A stretch of 64,000 bases of DNA from CBDBCU01 sp965203435 (GCA_965203435.1 CBDBCU010000003.1:1-64000); one strand, 5' to 3'; positions 16,667 to 26,247 are shown, counted from the stretch's first letter. Notes: a model not told the origin generated them from the sequence alone. A program made the numbers and translations.

Positions 16667-16702
16667 CCGCCGCCCGCCCCGTCCCCCGGAGGCGGGCGGC
16701 GG
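16667..16702 (-). promoter_or_regulatory. GC-rich hairpin in the imelysin operon leader
   Basis: A perfect 12-bp inverted repeat (16667-16678 with 16691-16702) with a 12-nt loop, within the leader expected from the promoter at 16770-16797. It could be an attenuator or operator. No T-tract follows on the minus strand. Confidence 0.45.
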
Positions 16703-16769
16703 TTCTGAATATCCCTTTAAGTTCGTGCGGCGGATTAACTGGAGTAATTACCGCATAACTTGATTTATT

Positions 16770-16797
16770 AGTATATACATATATTTTTCCTTGTCAA
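16770..16797 (-). promoter_or_regulatory. Promoter of the imelysin-DUF1111 operon
   Basis: On the minus strand TTGACA (16792-16797), a 16-bp AT-rich spacer, TATACT (16770-16775). It sits in the most AT-rich stretch of this part of the window (16740-16850). No clear Fur box is visible. Confidence 0.7.
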
Positions 16798-16955
16798 TAC
16801 TTTATTTTATTTTGCAGGGATACAATTCTAGCGGATTATTATGTATTGGCAATTCAGATACCGGCATACTTTGCGGAGCTGACCCGGCAACGGGTTCCGG
16901 GGATACCTTTCAGCGGGTTCCGGGATAATTTCAGTGTTTAGTGACGCCCGGCCCA

Positions 16956-16982
16956 TTGACGGGCCGCAATCCCGGTTATACT
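16956..16982 (+). promoter_or_regulatory. Weak promoter upstream of the nuclease-methylase gene
   Basis: TTGACG (16956-16961), a 15-bp spacer, TATACT (16977-16982), about 50 bp before the chosen start. The spacer is short. Confidence 0.35.
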
Positions 16983-17034
16983 ATCCCCTATAAATCCGCC
17001 GCAGCCGGCCGGCCGGCAAAGGATGAAAACCGCG

Positions 17035-20000
17035 ATGGCTTTAGAGGAACCGCAACTGAACGGGCGCATTGCCAGCGTCATCCGTCCGATGACTAAAGGG
17101 CTGGGCTGGACGGTGCGCGAGGAACTGTGGTATGCCCTGCGCGGCCCCAAGCATAAGCCGGACATTCTGATTACCCGGGATGCCGGGCCGCCCATCATCC
17201 TGGAGAACGAATATCTGCCGGCCAACACCCTGGTTGCCGACTGCACGCGGGTAATGGGCCGGGAATTGGAGCCGGAGGTAGCCGGCAGCACGGGGATTGT
17301 CGGCACCGTGATTGCTGTTCGTTCCTCGGACGACCTGAATGACTGCGCCGACGGCGACCAGGCCCAGGCCATGCTGGAAAGGGGGGCGGCCCTGGAGTAT
17401 GCCGTCTATCAGGGCAATATGACCACCCGCTTTCCCGCCTCGGGGTTCATTACCGGCTCGGTCCGGGAAATGGTGGATTTCATCAAGCCGGCGGCCGAGC
17501 CGCGGGACATCATCGCCAAAGCGGCCAAGGCCCTCGCCCGGGGCGCTAATGATGCCGCCCAGCGCATCCTGGACTGCGCGCCGGGTACTGATGTCGGCGC
17601 GTTAGTGGGCGAAGTCCTGCGGCAGCCCTGGCCGGCCGTTGCGGAGCGGCCGGCCATGACGACGCAGGAAAACCGGCAGCAGGCCGCGGACAATACGGCC
17701 CGGCGGCAAACGGCCAAGATGTGCGCGACCATCATTATCAACGCCCTGGCTTACCAGCAGAACTTGGCCGGGTATCAAGGCATTCGGGATTTGGATCGGG
17801 TTAAAGCCAATACTCCCGGCGGTCAGCTCACCAAGACCTCGGTTCTGGAGGAGTGGCGGAAAATCCTCGCCATCAACTACTGGCCCATCTTTCACATTGC
17901 CCATCAAGTGCTTATGGCTTTGCCGCCGCCCCCGGTGGTCAATATGCTCCCGGGAATGCACGCCGCCGCCGAGGCCATTCAAGGGGCTATGCGAACCCAC
18001 GATGTGGCCGGGGAAGTCTTTCAGTCGCTGATTGCCGACCGGCAAACCCTGGCTACCTACTACACCCGCCCGGAGTCCACTACCCTGGCCGCGTATCTGG
18101 CCGTGCCGGAAAACTTGGATTGGGCCGACCCGAAAACCCTGAAAAACTACCAGATTGCCGACTACGCCTGCGGCACCGGCGGGCTGGTGCTGGCCGCCTA
18201 TCAGCGGGCCCGGGAGCTGCACCGCAGTTACGGCGGCGATCCGGATACCCTCCATTCCGGGATGATGGAAAATGCCTTGACCGCCTGCGATATTATGCCG
18301 GCCGCCGTGCATTTGACTTCCTCCCTGCTGTCCTCGGTAGCCTACCGGGAACGGTATGCCGGCACCCGCAACATCCTTTATCCCTTTGGCGGCGTCAAGA
18401 AACGGGACGGCGAGGGGAAGGTCCTTACCGACGCCGCTGGCAATCCGGAACTGGCGAAAGACAAAGAGGGCAATCTGCTGGTGGACATCGGCGCCCTGGA
18501 ACTGCTCGATATCCAATCCACCCGCCATCAAATCGTCCTGCCGCTGAACGAGGGGCAAAGCGCGCTCGGGTCCAATGGAAAGCGCAAGCCCATTGAGGTG
18601 GAAATGACGCCGGCCAGCCAGAGCCTGGTGATTATGAACCCGCCTTTTACCACCCCGACCAATCACGCCGCCGACCATGTGGATACCAACAACCCGGCTT
18701 TTGCCGCCTTTGGCACTACTGCGGCCGAGCAGGACGCGATGAGCGAGCGGGTCAAACAGCTAGGCAAAGACACCATCCGGGATGGCTATGCCGGGTTGGG
18801 TTCCGACTTCGCCGCCATTGCCCACAATATGGTCAAGCCCGGCGGCCACATCGCCCTGATTCTGCCCATTTCCGCGATGCTGGGCGGCAGCTGGGACGGC
18901 AAGGTAATGCGGAGTTGGCAGAAACTGCGCCAGTTGCTGGCGGAAAACTACGCGGACATCATTGTCCTCAGCATTGCCCAGCCGACCACCTGGGAATCGG
19001 CTTTTTCCGCCGACACCCAATTGCCGGAGGTAATTATCATTGCCCGCCGCTTGACCGAGGACGAAGCCGCTCCGGGAACCGCCCATTTCGTCAGCCTGAA
19101 AGAGCGGCCGGGCAACAAGCTGGAAGCCCAGGAAACGGCGCGGGTTATTCGGCAAGCCGTTGCCGCTTTGCGGGAAACGGGACAGAGCCGGATTTTCTAT
19201 ATCGGCAACCAGGAAATGGGCCGGGTCAGCTTGGAAGTCGCGCCGGCCCGGGAGAAGTGGACTACCCTGCGGATCAGCAACATTGACCTGGCCCTGCGGG
19301 CCAAGGCCCTGGCCCAAGGGGAATTGCGCTTGCCGCAGCGCCGCGACGCCTTGTCCGTCCCCATAGCCCGGATCGGGGAAATTGGGCGGGTCGGCCCGGT
19401 ACACCGGGCTATCCTTGCGGCCTTTACTACCCGGAAAGGGGCCAACAGCGGCACCGAATATCCGATGCTCTGGAATCACGACGAGCAAGTCAAAAGGGAC
19501 CGAAAAACCGGGCTGATAATCAACCCGCCCCGGCAGGTCGGCATGGCTACGCCCCCGGATACTAGCGGCGAGGTCAAGGCGGGCAAGGCCGATGCGGCGG
19601 CCAAGATTTGGGCTACGGCCAGCCATTTGCACATCAATATGGATTTCCAGTTCAACGCCAATCCGACTTGCGCCGCTTTTACCGAGAGAATAACCGCCGG
19701 CGGGCGGGCCTGGCCCACTCTGCAAATGGACACGGTGGCAATGGAAAAGGCCACCTGCGTCTGGCTGAATGGGACGCTGGGTATCCTCAGCTATTGGATT
19801 GAAAGCAACCGCACTCAAAACGGCCGGGGCGGCACTACCGTAACGGCTATTCCCAACATCCCGACCCTGGATTTGCGGCAGTTGACGGCGGAGCGCTTGG
19901 CCGCCGCCGTGCAAATCTACGATGACCTTTGCCAGGAGCGGATGCTGCCGGCCAACGAAGCCTACCGGGATCCGGTGCGGCAGGAATTGGATCGCCGCCT

Positions 20001-20118
20001 GCTGGTCGAGGTTTTGGGGTTGGAGGACACGGCCATCGAGCAGTTGGCAATCCTGCGGAATCAGTGGTGTATGGAGCCGACGGTGACCGGCGGCAAGTCC
20101 ACCGGTTTGGCGGAATAA
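17035..20118 (+). CDS. Large N6-adenine DNA methylase with a nuclease-like N-terminus (type IIG-like)
   Basis: The 1027-residue protein starts at ATG 17035, with AAAGG 10-14 bases upstream; the ATG at 17023 abuts that Shine-Dalgarno. The N-terminal 130 residues include KPDILITRD and PPIILENEYLPAN, which resembles a PD-(D/E)xK nuclease core (Asp, then Glu-x-Glu). The centre is a HsdM-like gamma-class methylase: TYYTRPESTTLAAYL, the SAM motif YACGTGGLVLAA and the catalytic MNPPFTTPTN. The C-terminal 300 residues may recognise DNA. No HsdR or HsdS adjoins it, so a single-polypeptide restriction-modification enzyme or a stand-alone defence methylase is likely. Nuclease activity is inferred. Confidence 0.75.
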   Translation: MALEEPQLNGRIASVIRPMTKGLGWTVREELWYALRGPKHKPDILITRDAGPPIILENEYLPANTLVADCTRVMGRELEPEVAGSTGIVGTVIAVRSSDDLNDCADGDQAQAMLERGAALEYAVYQGNMTTRFPASGFITGSVREMVDFIKPAAEPRDIIAKAAKALARGANDAAQRILDCAPGTDVGALVGEVLRQPWPAVAERPAMTTQENRQQAADNTARRQTAKMCATIIINALAYQQNLAGYQGIRDLDRVKANTPGGQLTKTSVLEEWRKILAINYWPIFHIAHQVLMALPPPPVVNMLPGMHAAAEAIQGAMRTHDVAGEVFQSLIADRQTLATYYTRPESTTLAAYLAVPENLDWADPKTLKNYQIADYACGTGGLVLAAYQRARELHRSYGGDPDTLHSGMMENALTACDIMPAAVHLTSSLLSSVAYRERYAGTRNILYPFGGVKKRDGEGKVLTDAAGNPELAKDKEGNLLVDIGALELLDIQSTRHQIVLPLNEGQSALGSNGKRKPIEVEMTPASQSLVIMNPPFTTPTNHAADHVDTNNPAFAAFGTTAAEQDAMSERVKQLGKDTIRDGYAGLGSDFAAIAHNMVKPGGHIALILPISAMLGGSWDGKVMRSWQKLRQLLAENYADIIVLSIAQPTTWESAFSADTQLPEVIIIARRLTEDEAAPGTAHFVSLKERPGNKLEAQETARVIRQAVAALRETGQSRIFYIGNQEMGRVSLEVAPAREKWTTLRISNIDLALRAKALAQGELRLPQRRDALSVPIARIGEIGRVGPVHRAILAAFTTRKGANSGTEYPMLWNHDEQVKRDRKTGLIINPPRQVGMATPPDTSGEVKAGKADAAAKIWATASHLHINMDFQFNANPTCAAFTERITAGGRAWPTLQMDTVAMEKATCVWLNGTLGILSYWIESNRTQNGRGGTTVTAIPNIPTLDLRQLTAERLAAAVQIYDDLCQERMLPANEAYRDPVRQELDRRLLVEVLGLEDTAIEQLAILRNQWCMEPTVTGGKSTGLAE

Positions 20119-20134
20119 CCGCTAGCGATTTATA

Positions 20135-20297
20135 GTTCTGTTGCCTTTGCGGGTATTTCTTTCCGCCCGTCCTTCAACAAGTTCAGGATGAGCGGAAAGA
20201 AGCTCAGGATGGGCGGTTCTATTGCCTTTGCGGGTATTTCTTTCCGCCCGTCCTTCAACAAGTTCAGGATGAGCGGAAAGAAGTTCAGGACGGGCGG
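20135..20297. repeat. Two tandem copies (about 81 bp) containing family B repeat
   Basis: A unit including ttgcctttgcgggtatttct followed by the family B core (20171-20195 and 20252-20276) occurs twice, with further degenerate 'aagaagctccggatgggcgg' ends. It fills the 20119-20400 gap between the methylase and GMC genes; no gene is seen there. Confidence 0.85.
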
Positions 20298-20400
20298 AAA
20301 GAAGCTCCGGATGGGCGGAAAGAACTGCCCGGCAAAGGTTACAGAGCCAGGTTTATAGTTTCCCGGGGAAACCGGGGGGCAATCTTTCAGCGAGGTTGTT

Positions 20401-21939
20401 ATGAAGTACGATGTCATTATTGTCGGGGCCGGTTCGGCCGGGTGCGTGCTGGCCGCCCGTCTTTCCGAGGAGCCGCAGCGGTCGGTGTTGCTGCTGGAAG
20501 CCGGCCCGGACTACCCGGATCTGGAATCCCTGCCGGCCGACTTGAAGTACGGGGATACCCGGGATGCCGAGCTGCGGGATGCGCCGCATAACTGGTCTTT
20601 GACCGGCAACATCAACCGGGTGCAGGGGGCCAAGCACGTGGCTCAAGGCAAGGTGGTGGGCGGTTCCGGGGCCATTAACGGGCAACTGCTGCTGCGGGGG
20701 ATGCCCGAGGATTATGACCGCTGGGCTGCGTGGGGCAACCCGGAATGGGCTTATCTGAAAGTGCTGCCCTACTTCCGCAAAATGGAGACCGACTTGGATA
20801 TTCGGGACGATTTCCACGGCTCCGAGGGGCCGGTGCCGGTGTTACGCCGGGCCGCGGGGAAATGGCCGGCTATTCAGTCCGCTTTGTACCAGGCCAGCGT
20901 CGCCGCCGGGTTCCGGGAGGATGGCGATATGAACGGGCCGGAGTCCACCGGGGTGGCGACGGCGCCGGTGAACAATCCGGAGGGCATCCGAATGTCGGCC
21001 GCCCTGACGCATCTGAACCCGGCCCGCCATCGGCTGAACCTGACCATTCGCCCCCAAGTTTTGGCGCGGCGGGTGGTTTTTGACGGCCAACGGGCGGTGG
21101 GCGTGGAAGTGGAAAGCGGCGGCGATATTTTCACCGTGGCCGGCGCGGAGATTATCCTCAGCGCCGGCGGATTGAAATCGCCGCATCTGCTGATGCTGTC
21201 CGGCGTGGGGCCGGCGGAGCAACTGAACGCCTTGGGTATCCCCATCGTGCAGGAATTGCCCGGCGTGGGGCAAAACCTGCGGAATCATCCCTCGGCCAGC
21301 GTAGCCTTTCGGGCCCGGGACGAAGTGGATTTGCCGGTAGATGCCCATTATGCGCGAGTGGCTCTGCGCTATACCGCCGCCGGCTCGGAACACCGCAACG
21401 ATGTGATGATAATGACCAACGCCTCCTTCGTTACCCTGACCGGAGAGGATTTGCCCGACCGCACGGTGCGGGTATCCTGCGCTCTGGAAATGCCAGAGGG
21501 TTGCGGCGAGCTGCGGATTGTTTCCGCCGACCCCACGGTGCAACCGGAGTTTGACTACCGCTATCTGGAGGAATCCTGGGATCGGGAACGGCTGCGGGAA
21601 GCCGTGCGCTTGTGCGCCCGGCTGATTGAATCGGAAGCCTACCGGGAGATTGCGGCGGAACGGCTGGCTCCCACGGAGGCGGAATTGGCCGATGATGACT
21701 TGCTGGACGACTATCTGTTCCGCACCCTGGGGACTTCCCGCCATGTGTCCGGCACCTGCAAAATGGGGCCGGTCACGGACGCTTTGGCGGTAGTGGATCA
21801 GTACGGCCGGGTGCATGGGCTGGCCGGCTTGCGGGTGGCCGACGCCGCCATCATCCCCTACTTGACCCGGGCCAACACCAATGCCACCGCCCTGATGATT
21901 GGGGAAAAGGTAGCGGACTTTATTAAGGCGGGGAAGTAG
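20401..21939 (+). CDS. GMC family FAD oxidoreductase (choline/alcohol dehydrogenase-like)
   Basis: The 512-residue protein has the dinucleotide-binding GxGxxG at residues 8-13 (VGAGSAGCVLAARL), the GMC signature (GKVVGGSGAINGQLLLRG near residue 85), signature 2 near residue 255 (SAGGLKSPHLLMLSGVG) and the catalytic region SRHVSGTCKMG with NTNATALMIG at the C-terminus. It oxidises an alcohol or polyol with FAD in the cytoplasm. The substrate cannot be read from sequence. ATG follows GAGG. It sits alone between two DNA-modification loci. Confidence 0.9.
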   Translation: MKYDVIIVGAGSAGCVLAARLSEEPQRSVLLLEAGPDYPDLESLPADLKYGDTRDAELRDAPHNWSLTGNINRVQGAKHVAQGKVVGGSGAINGQLLLRGMPEDYDRWAAWGNPEWAYLKVLPYFRKMETDLDIRDDFHGSEGPVPVLRRAAGKWPAIQSALYQASVAAGFREDGDMNGPESTGVATAPVNNPEGIRMSAALTHLNPARHRLNLTIRPQVLARRVVFDGQRAVGVEVESGGDIFTVAGAEIILSAGGLKSPHLLMLSGVGPAEQLNALGIPIVQELPGVGQNLRNHPSASVAFRARDEVDLPVDAHYARVALRYTAAGSEHRNDVMIMTNASFVTLTGEDLPDRTVRVSCALEMPEGCGELRIVSADPTVQPEFDYRYLEESWDRERLREAVRLCARLIESEAYREIAAERLAPTEAELADDDLLDDYLFRTLGTSRHVSGTCKMGPVTDALAVVDQYGRVHGLAGLRVADAAIIPYLTRANTNATALMIGEKVADFIKAGK

Positions 21940-21941
21940 GC

Positions 21942-21947
21942 TATAAT
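21942..21947 (+). promoter_or_regulatory. -10 element for the restriction-modification operon
   Basis: TATAAT at 21942-21947, with TTTATT 17 bp upstream as a poor -35, directly after the GMC stop codon and 67 bp before the methylase ATG. Confidence 0.45.
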
Positions 21948-22014
21948 AGGTCTTAATTCTCCTTTGGATCGTACCTTATCCAGAGGTACATCCCAATATG
22001 AAAGGCAGACCTTG

Positions 22015-23493
22015 ATGCCTACCGAGCATTACGCTTCCTCGGATCCTGAAATTGTAGCCGTACCACAGGGCTACAAAGGGCTTTACGCCTTTCATAAGTA
22101 TTGGGGCAAGAAGCCACACGAACCCATAGCCTACATCATCGAACAACTGTCCGAGCCTGGACAGATTGTAGTAGATCCTTTCGTGGGATCAGGAACTGTC
22201 GGTAGAGAAGCCTTGCTCCAGTCTCGCCGATTTATCGGGTCGGACATCAACCCGGTCGCGGTTGATCTCACGCGTTTGCTAACGCATCCGCCGAACTCTA
22301 GCATCATCAGGGAATCGGTGCTTGAGATACAACACCGGGTAATGGACAAAATCCTCGAAAGTTACGCCACCGAGAGGGAGGGGGAATACGCCTCGCATTA
22401 TCTCTGGAGCCAGTCTGAGCTCTTGAATGTTTGGGTTCTATCCGGTAGGCGTCGGGTAGAAAGGATCCCTACGCAGCGCGATTATGCTCTGAGTATGTCT
22501 TTCGGGGGATACCAGACCAAGCTGGTGCGTCCGCCCAAGTTCTTTTTCAACCCGCGAATTAGCGCCAATACTTCCATGGGCGTTAATGACTTGCTTACCG
22601 GCCGGGCGCAGAGGAACATAGACCTTTTGATTGATGCCATCCAAGCGCAACCTAAGGCGGTACAATCTGCGTTAATGCTGTGCTTAACTGCCGCATCCGG
22701 CCAAATGAGCAAAATGGTATTTGCTGTGACCAATCGCGGCAAAACCAACGGAAAGGTATCCCATAGGATAGAGGTGGGCAGCTGGGTCATAGGATACTGG
22801 CGGCCCAAAATCCATTTCGAGGTCAACGTCTGGAATTGTTTCCAGCGTCGGGCTAGCAAGTTGTGCAATGCGATTGCCAACGGTGATCCTCTATCAACTA
22901 CCATTGCGTCTCAAGAGCCTCTGGATGTGATTTCCGGGCGTAGCCAAGTTGCTGTGGTACTCGAAGACGCTGTGGAGACGATACAGGGTATCCCGGATGG
23001 CACCGTAAATCTGGTAATCACCGATCCGCCTCACGGTGATCGGATTCCATACCTCGAGCTAAGCGAGTTTTGGAACAGTCTGCTGGGGGCTCGTGCCGAC
23101 TTCACGAAGGAGATTGTCATCTCTAACGCCTTGGACCGTCAAAAGAACCACGATAATTACGTCGGTTCTATCCGGGATTTTGTTGACCAAGTTCCCAAGG
23201 TGTTGACGACCCAAGGTTACTTTGTCTTGATGTTTAACTCAAGACAAGCAGAGATTTGGGCCAGCTTGGAGGCGTTGCGCCCGACTTCGGGAAAAGCCAA
23301 GGCTTCTATACAGTATCTCGGGTACTTTCCTTGCACCTATTCTGCACGGTCAGTGGTGCAAGATAATCGGAGGGGCAGCCTCAACACTGACTACGCTATG
23401 GTTTTTGCCAAATCCGCCAGCGGCTGGAACGACAAGTTGGCAGCATTGTCAAAAATCCCCGGTTGGTGTTGTTCCTTCCCCAAGGACTTTTAA
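22015..23493 (+). CDS. DNA methyltransferase of a restriction-modification pair
   Basis: The 492-residue protein starts at ATG 22015, nine bases after AAAGG. The SAM motif DPFVGSGTVGREAL follows a FHKYWGKKPHEP segment in the first 65 residues. The catalytic motif TDPPHGDRIPYLEL lies near residue 345, with a large target-recognition region between. This matches amino-methyltransferases (N6A or N4C), with DPPH in place of DPPY. The DNA is visibly less GC-rich than its neighbours and codon use differs. The stop codon is followed after 17 bp by the putative endonuclease. Confidence 0.8.
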   Translation: MPTEHYASSDPEIVAVPQGYKGLYAFHKYWGKKPHEPIAYIIEQLSEPGQIVVDPFVGSGTVGREALLQSRRFIGSDINPVAVDLTRLLTHPPNSSIIRESVLEIQHRVMDKILESYATEREGEYASHYLWSQSELLNVWVLSGRRRVERIPTQRDYALSMSFGGYQTKLVRPPKFFFNPRISANTSMGVNDLLTGRAQRNIDLLIDAIQAQPKAVQSALMLCLTAASGQMSKMVFAVTNRGKTNGKVSHRIEVGSWVIGYWRPKIHFEVNVWNCFQRRASKLCNAIANGDPLSTTIASQEPLDVISGRSQVAVVLEDAVETIQGIPDGTVNLVITDPPHGDRIPYLELSEFWNSLLGARADFTKEIVISNALDRQKNHDNYVGSIRDFVDQVPKVLTTQGYFVLMFNSRQAEIWASLEALRPTSGKAKASIQYLGYFPCTYSARSVVQDNRRGSLNTDYAMVFAKSASGWNDKLAALSKIPGWCCSFPKDF

Positions 23494-23510
23494 GGGAGGG
23501 TGGCAACCAG

Positions 23511-24599
23511 ATGAACTTCGAGGAAGCCACGATTTCTTTCAAGAACGACAACATCCGTCAACTGGCGGAGGTTCCGGAAGGTTTGAGGTTTCTCAAACTT
23601 CAATCCATGTCGCGCAAGGATTACCTTCAGCAGCTATTCGCATCTGCTGAACTCGATCCTACCTCCACCAAGGTCACTGACCTGTTGCGGCAGGCATTCG
23701 AGTCGCCGCGTATCAGCGACGAGCAAATAGACGGATTCATCCGCAAAGCGTACGCTGAACAGCGCGTGGAGCGGCTCAATCTGGAACCGGCCCTTGTCAG
23801 CGAACTCTACAAGGTCCAAGTTTTCGATTGGGGCGGCCTCCATCAGAACAGCTTGGAACGGACTATCGTTGATCAGTATGTAAAGAAAATCAACGATTAC
23901 GAGACCTTGAGTGAGAAGGTGGAGAGTGAACTCCATCAAAGTATGCGGGGCTATGTGTTGTGCTCGTGGTACAACCATTGGACCTCCACCATCATAGAGG
24001 ACTCTTTCCGAGACCACCCCGCCGTGTTGCCCGCAATCGGGCAAGTGAAAAAGATAGACTTTTTCGTCAATCAGGTTCCTTTCGATCTGAAAGTTACCCA
24101 CTTGCCTGAAGGGTATATTGCCGAAGCGCGGAAGCAAGAAGGGTTAAGGCCAGAACTAACGCTACTTCGGCAGGCTGCCCGGTCATTGAAGATCGGCTCA
24201 GACCCTGGGATGTCCAATCCTCGGCAGTTGCAAAACCTCTGGACGCAACTCCAGGATCATCCCTCACCCACGGCTCGAGCCTTGATAGCCGAATTAACCA
24301 GCTTTCGGCTCCAGTTGCTTGACGATTCCCGAAACGAGCCTACGGAGCTGATTGTCTGGTTATACGAGAATCAAGGTGTGAGACGATTTGACGCGTCGAA
24401 CCGGTTGTTCCTCGTCTTGGTTGACAGGAATAACTTTTTCGACTCTTGGAAGCTGAAGCGAGCAAAGCCACTGCTTGACCAACAAATTCATGCATACTTG
24501 GATAGTGCAGGACTCAACCCTGGACGCCAAGTAGAGTTTGATTGGGAAGGTGGAAAGCATACCGTTCAATCGGACGCGGTATTCATAGTGAACCCCTAG
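23511..24599 (+). CDS. Putative restriction endonuclease (PD-(D/E)xK-like)
   Basis: The 362-residue protein follows the methylase after 17 bp and starts at ATG 23511, 10 bases after GGGAGGG. The segment WTSTIIEDSFRDHPAV, then KKIDFFVNQVPFDLKVTHLP, near residues 155-200 gives a Glu, then Asp followed 10 residues later by Asp-x-Lys, which is consistent with a PD-(D/E)xK nuclease. No family is recognised beyond that. It shares the lower GC of the methylase gene, so the two came in together. It overlaps by four bases with the convergent HpaB-type gene. Confidence 0.65.
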   Translation: MNFEEATISFKNDNIRQLAEVPEGLRFLKLQSMSRKDYLQQLFASAELDPTSTKVTDLLRQAFESPRISDEQIDGFIRKAYAEQRVERLNLEPALVSELYKVQVFDWGGLHQNSLERTIVDQYVKKINDYETLSEKVESELHQSMRGYVLCSWYNHWTSTIIEDSFRDHPAVLPAIGQVKKIDFFVNQVPFDLKVTHLPEGYIAEARKQEGLRPELTLLRQAARSLKIGSDPGMSNPRQLQNLWTQLQDHPSPTARALIAELTSFRLQLLDDSRNEPTELIVWLYENQGVRRFDASNRLFLVLVDRNNFFDSWKLKRAKPLLDQQIHAYLDSAGLNPGRQVEFDWEGGKHTVQSDAVFIVNP

Positions 24600-26056
24600 C
24601 CGTCCCGTTCCAGAAACTGCCGCACTTGGTCCATCAGCGGGGCCCGGTCGTAGGTGGCGGCGAGGATTTGGGCGTTGCGGACATAGTCGCCGGCAAAGAA
24701 CCGCTCGTAATGCAAATTGCGGCTGCCAAAGGCGCTGCAAGCAATGTCCCAAGCCAAGTGAAAGAGCTTGGTACGCTCCAGAGCCGAGGCGGTGTCGGTA
24801 GCCAGGTAATGCTCCAGGTCGGGGCGCAGTTCGGAAGCGAAGTCGGCTTGCCCCGGCAGGGCCATCATACTGCTGGAGCCGAGCAGTTGCAGGATTTCCA
24901 CCATCCGGGGGTAAAAGCTGCGGGAATAGATATTCTCCGCCACGGTCAGGGGAAAGCGGGCCGGGGTAAAAGTTCCCCATTCGTCCGCGGCGGCGTCAAC
25001 TTCAGCGGTGCGCAGCAGGGCCTTGATGATTTCCAGGTGCATAATCATTTCGCCCAGGCGATCCTGCACATGGGGCTGCTGGCCGGAACCCAGGGTTTCC
25101 ACCATCAGAGACGCCGTGCCGAGCAGAAACTCGGTTTTAGCCAGGATGCGGGTAACGACCTGATGGAAGCTGTGGACAATCCAACCGGTGCCGTAGGCCA
25201 TATCGTTGCAACGCTGCACATCCCCCAGCAGAAATACCCGTTCCCAAGGCACCAGCACATCATCGAAAATCACCACCGCGTCCATTTCCTCAAAGCGCGC
25301 CCCCAAGGGATGGTCAAAGGCGGGGCGGCCATAGTCAAAACTTTCCCGGCAGATAAAGCGCAGGCCCGGCGTGGCGCAGGGAATGGAGAAGGACAAGGCG
25401 TATTTATCGGCGTCGGCCACCGTTTGGTGGGAGCGGGAAGGATAAACGGCGATTTCGTCGGAGAGGGGGCCGAGGGTAGCCAAGACCCGCGCCCCGCGCA
25501 CTATCAAGCCGTCATCCCGCTCTTTGACCACCCGCAAAGCCACATCCTCAGCCAGGTTGTCGGCGTTCTGCGGCTGGGGGATGCGGGAACGCTGGGGATT
25601 GACCAGGGTATGGGTCAGGCACAAATCCTGTTCCCGGATCAGTTCGTAGTAGCGCCGGATGTTGTCGCCGAAATCCGGGCGGACGGCGGCGAAGTAGGGG
25701 GCGGCCCCGGCCATGGCCACAAAGGCGGCGTTCATATAATCGGGAGTGCGCCCCATCATCCCGCCGTGAAACTGGGCCCACTGATAGAACATCGCCCGCC
25801 GCCGTTCCAAATCGGCAAGGCGGCGCGGCGTCAGGAAAGACATTCCCACCGGGTCGCCGGTCGTGGGCGAGGGGTAGGTCATCATTTCCCGCAAATCGGG
25901 CTGATGTTGCAGATCGTAGAGGGCGGCGATGGAGCGGGCGCCGTTAGCCAGGCCGGGATGGGCGGTAACATCGGCCACCCGGACGCCGTCCATCCAGACT
26001 TCCGGGGGCTGGTCTTTAAGCCGTTGCAGGTATTGGGCGCCGGTGCGGGCAGGCAT
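24596..26056 (-). CDS. HpaB family flavin monooxygenase / 4-hydroxybutyryl-CoA dehydratase-like
   Basis: The 486-residue protein matches HpaB (4-hydroxyphenylacetate 3-monooxygenase oxygenase component): TGAQYLQRLKDQPPEVWMDG at the N-terminus, GRTPDYMNAAFVAM near 95, LTHTLVNPQRSRIPQ near 150, FDDVLVPWERVFLLGD near 270. These enzymes hydroxylate phenols with FADH2 supplied by a reductase (HpaC) that is absent from the window. The dehydratase relative has cysteine and histidine ligands for an Fe-S cluster that I cannot place here, so monooxygenase is preferred. It is transcribed away from the NIPSNAP gene. Confidence 0.85.
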   Translation of the reverse strand: MPARTGAQYLQRLKDQPPEVWMDGVRVADVTAHPGLANGARSIAALYDLQHQPDLREMMTYPSPTTGDPVGMSFLTPRRLADLERRRAMFYQWAQFHGGMMGRTPDYMNAAFVAMAGAAPYFAAVRPDFGDNIRRYYELIREQDLCLTHTLVNPQRSRIPQPQNADNLAEDVALRVVKERDDGLIVRGARVLATLGPLSDEIAVYPSRSHQTVADADKYALSFSIPCATPGLRFICRESFDYGRPAFDHPLGARFEEMDAVVIFDDVLVPWERVFLLGDVQRCNDMAYGTGWIVHSFHQVVTRILAKTEFLLGTASLMVETLGSGQQPHVQDRLGEMIMHLEIIKALLRTAEVDAAADEWGTFTPARFPLTVAENIYSRSFYPRMVEILQLLGSSSMMALPGQADFASELRPDLEHYLATDTASALERTKLFHLAWDIACSAFGSRNLHYERFFAGDYVRNAQILAATYDRAPLMDQVRQFLERDG

Positions 26057-26101
26057 AAGGCGGACCTCTCTCTCTTTGACCTCTCAATCCGGGTGGCTAC
26101 C

Positions 26102-26110
26102 AGTATAACA
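26102..26110 (-). promoter_or_regulatory. Extended -10 element for the HpaB-type gene
   Basis: TGTTATACT on the minus strand about 45 bp upstream of the start; no good -35. Confidence 0.35.
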
Positions 26111-26136
26111 GGGCAGGGGAATAACCGCTTGCCTAA

Positions 26137-26165
26137 TTGCGCCGGGCGGCATTGCAGGGTAAGAT
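26137..26165 (+). promoter_or_regulatory. Candidate promoter for the NIPSNAP gene
   Basis: TTGCGC (26137-26142), a 17-bp spacer, TAAGAT (26160-26165), 82 bp before the ATG. Moderate match. Confidence 0.4.
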
Positions 26166-26247
26166 AGGCAGTAGCAAGGATAAGGCGGGGTCAGGCGGCC
26201 GGCTGCCATCCGGCCCCGGCCGCAAATCCGTTGGCAAAGGAGTCGCT

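Noticed and set aside
20135..20297. Possible CRISPR array in the repeats near 20.2 kb
   Set aside because: Only two 81-bp direct copies of a dispersed repeat, without regular spacers or cas genes.
22131..22904. Minus-strand open frames over the methylase gene
   Set aside because: They lack Shine-Dalgarno sites and overlap the conserved methylase motifs on the plus strand.
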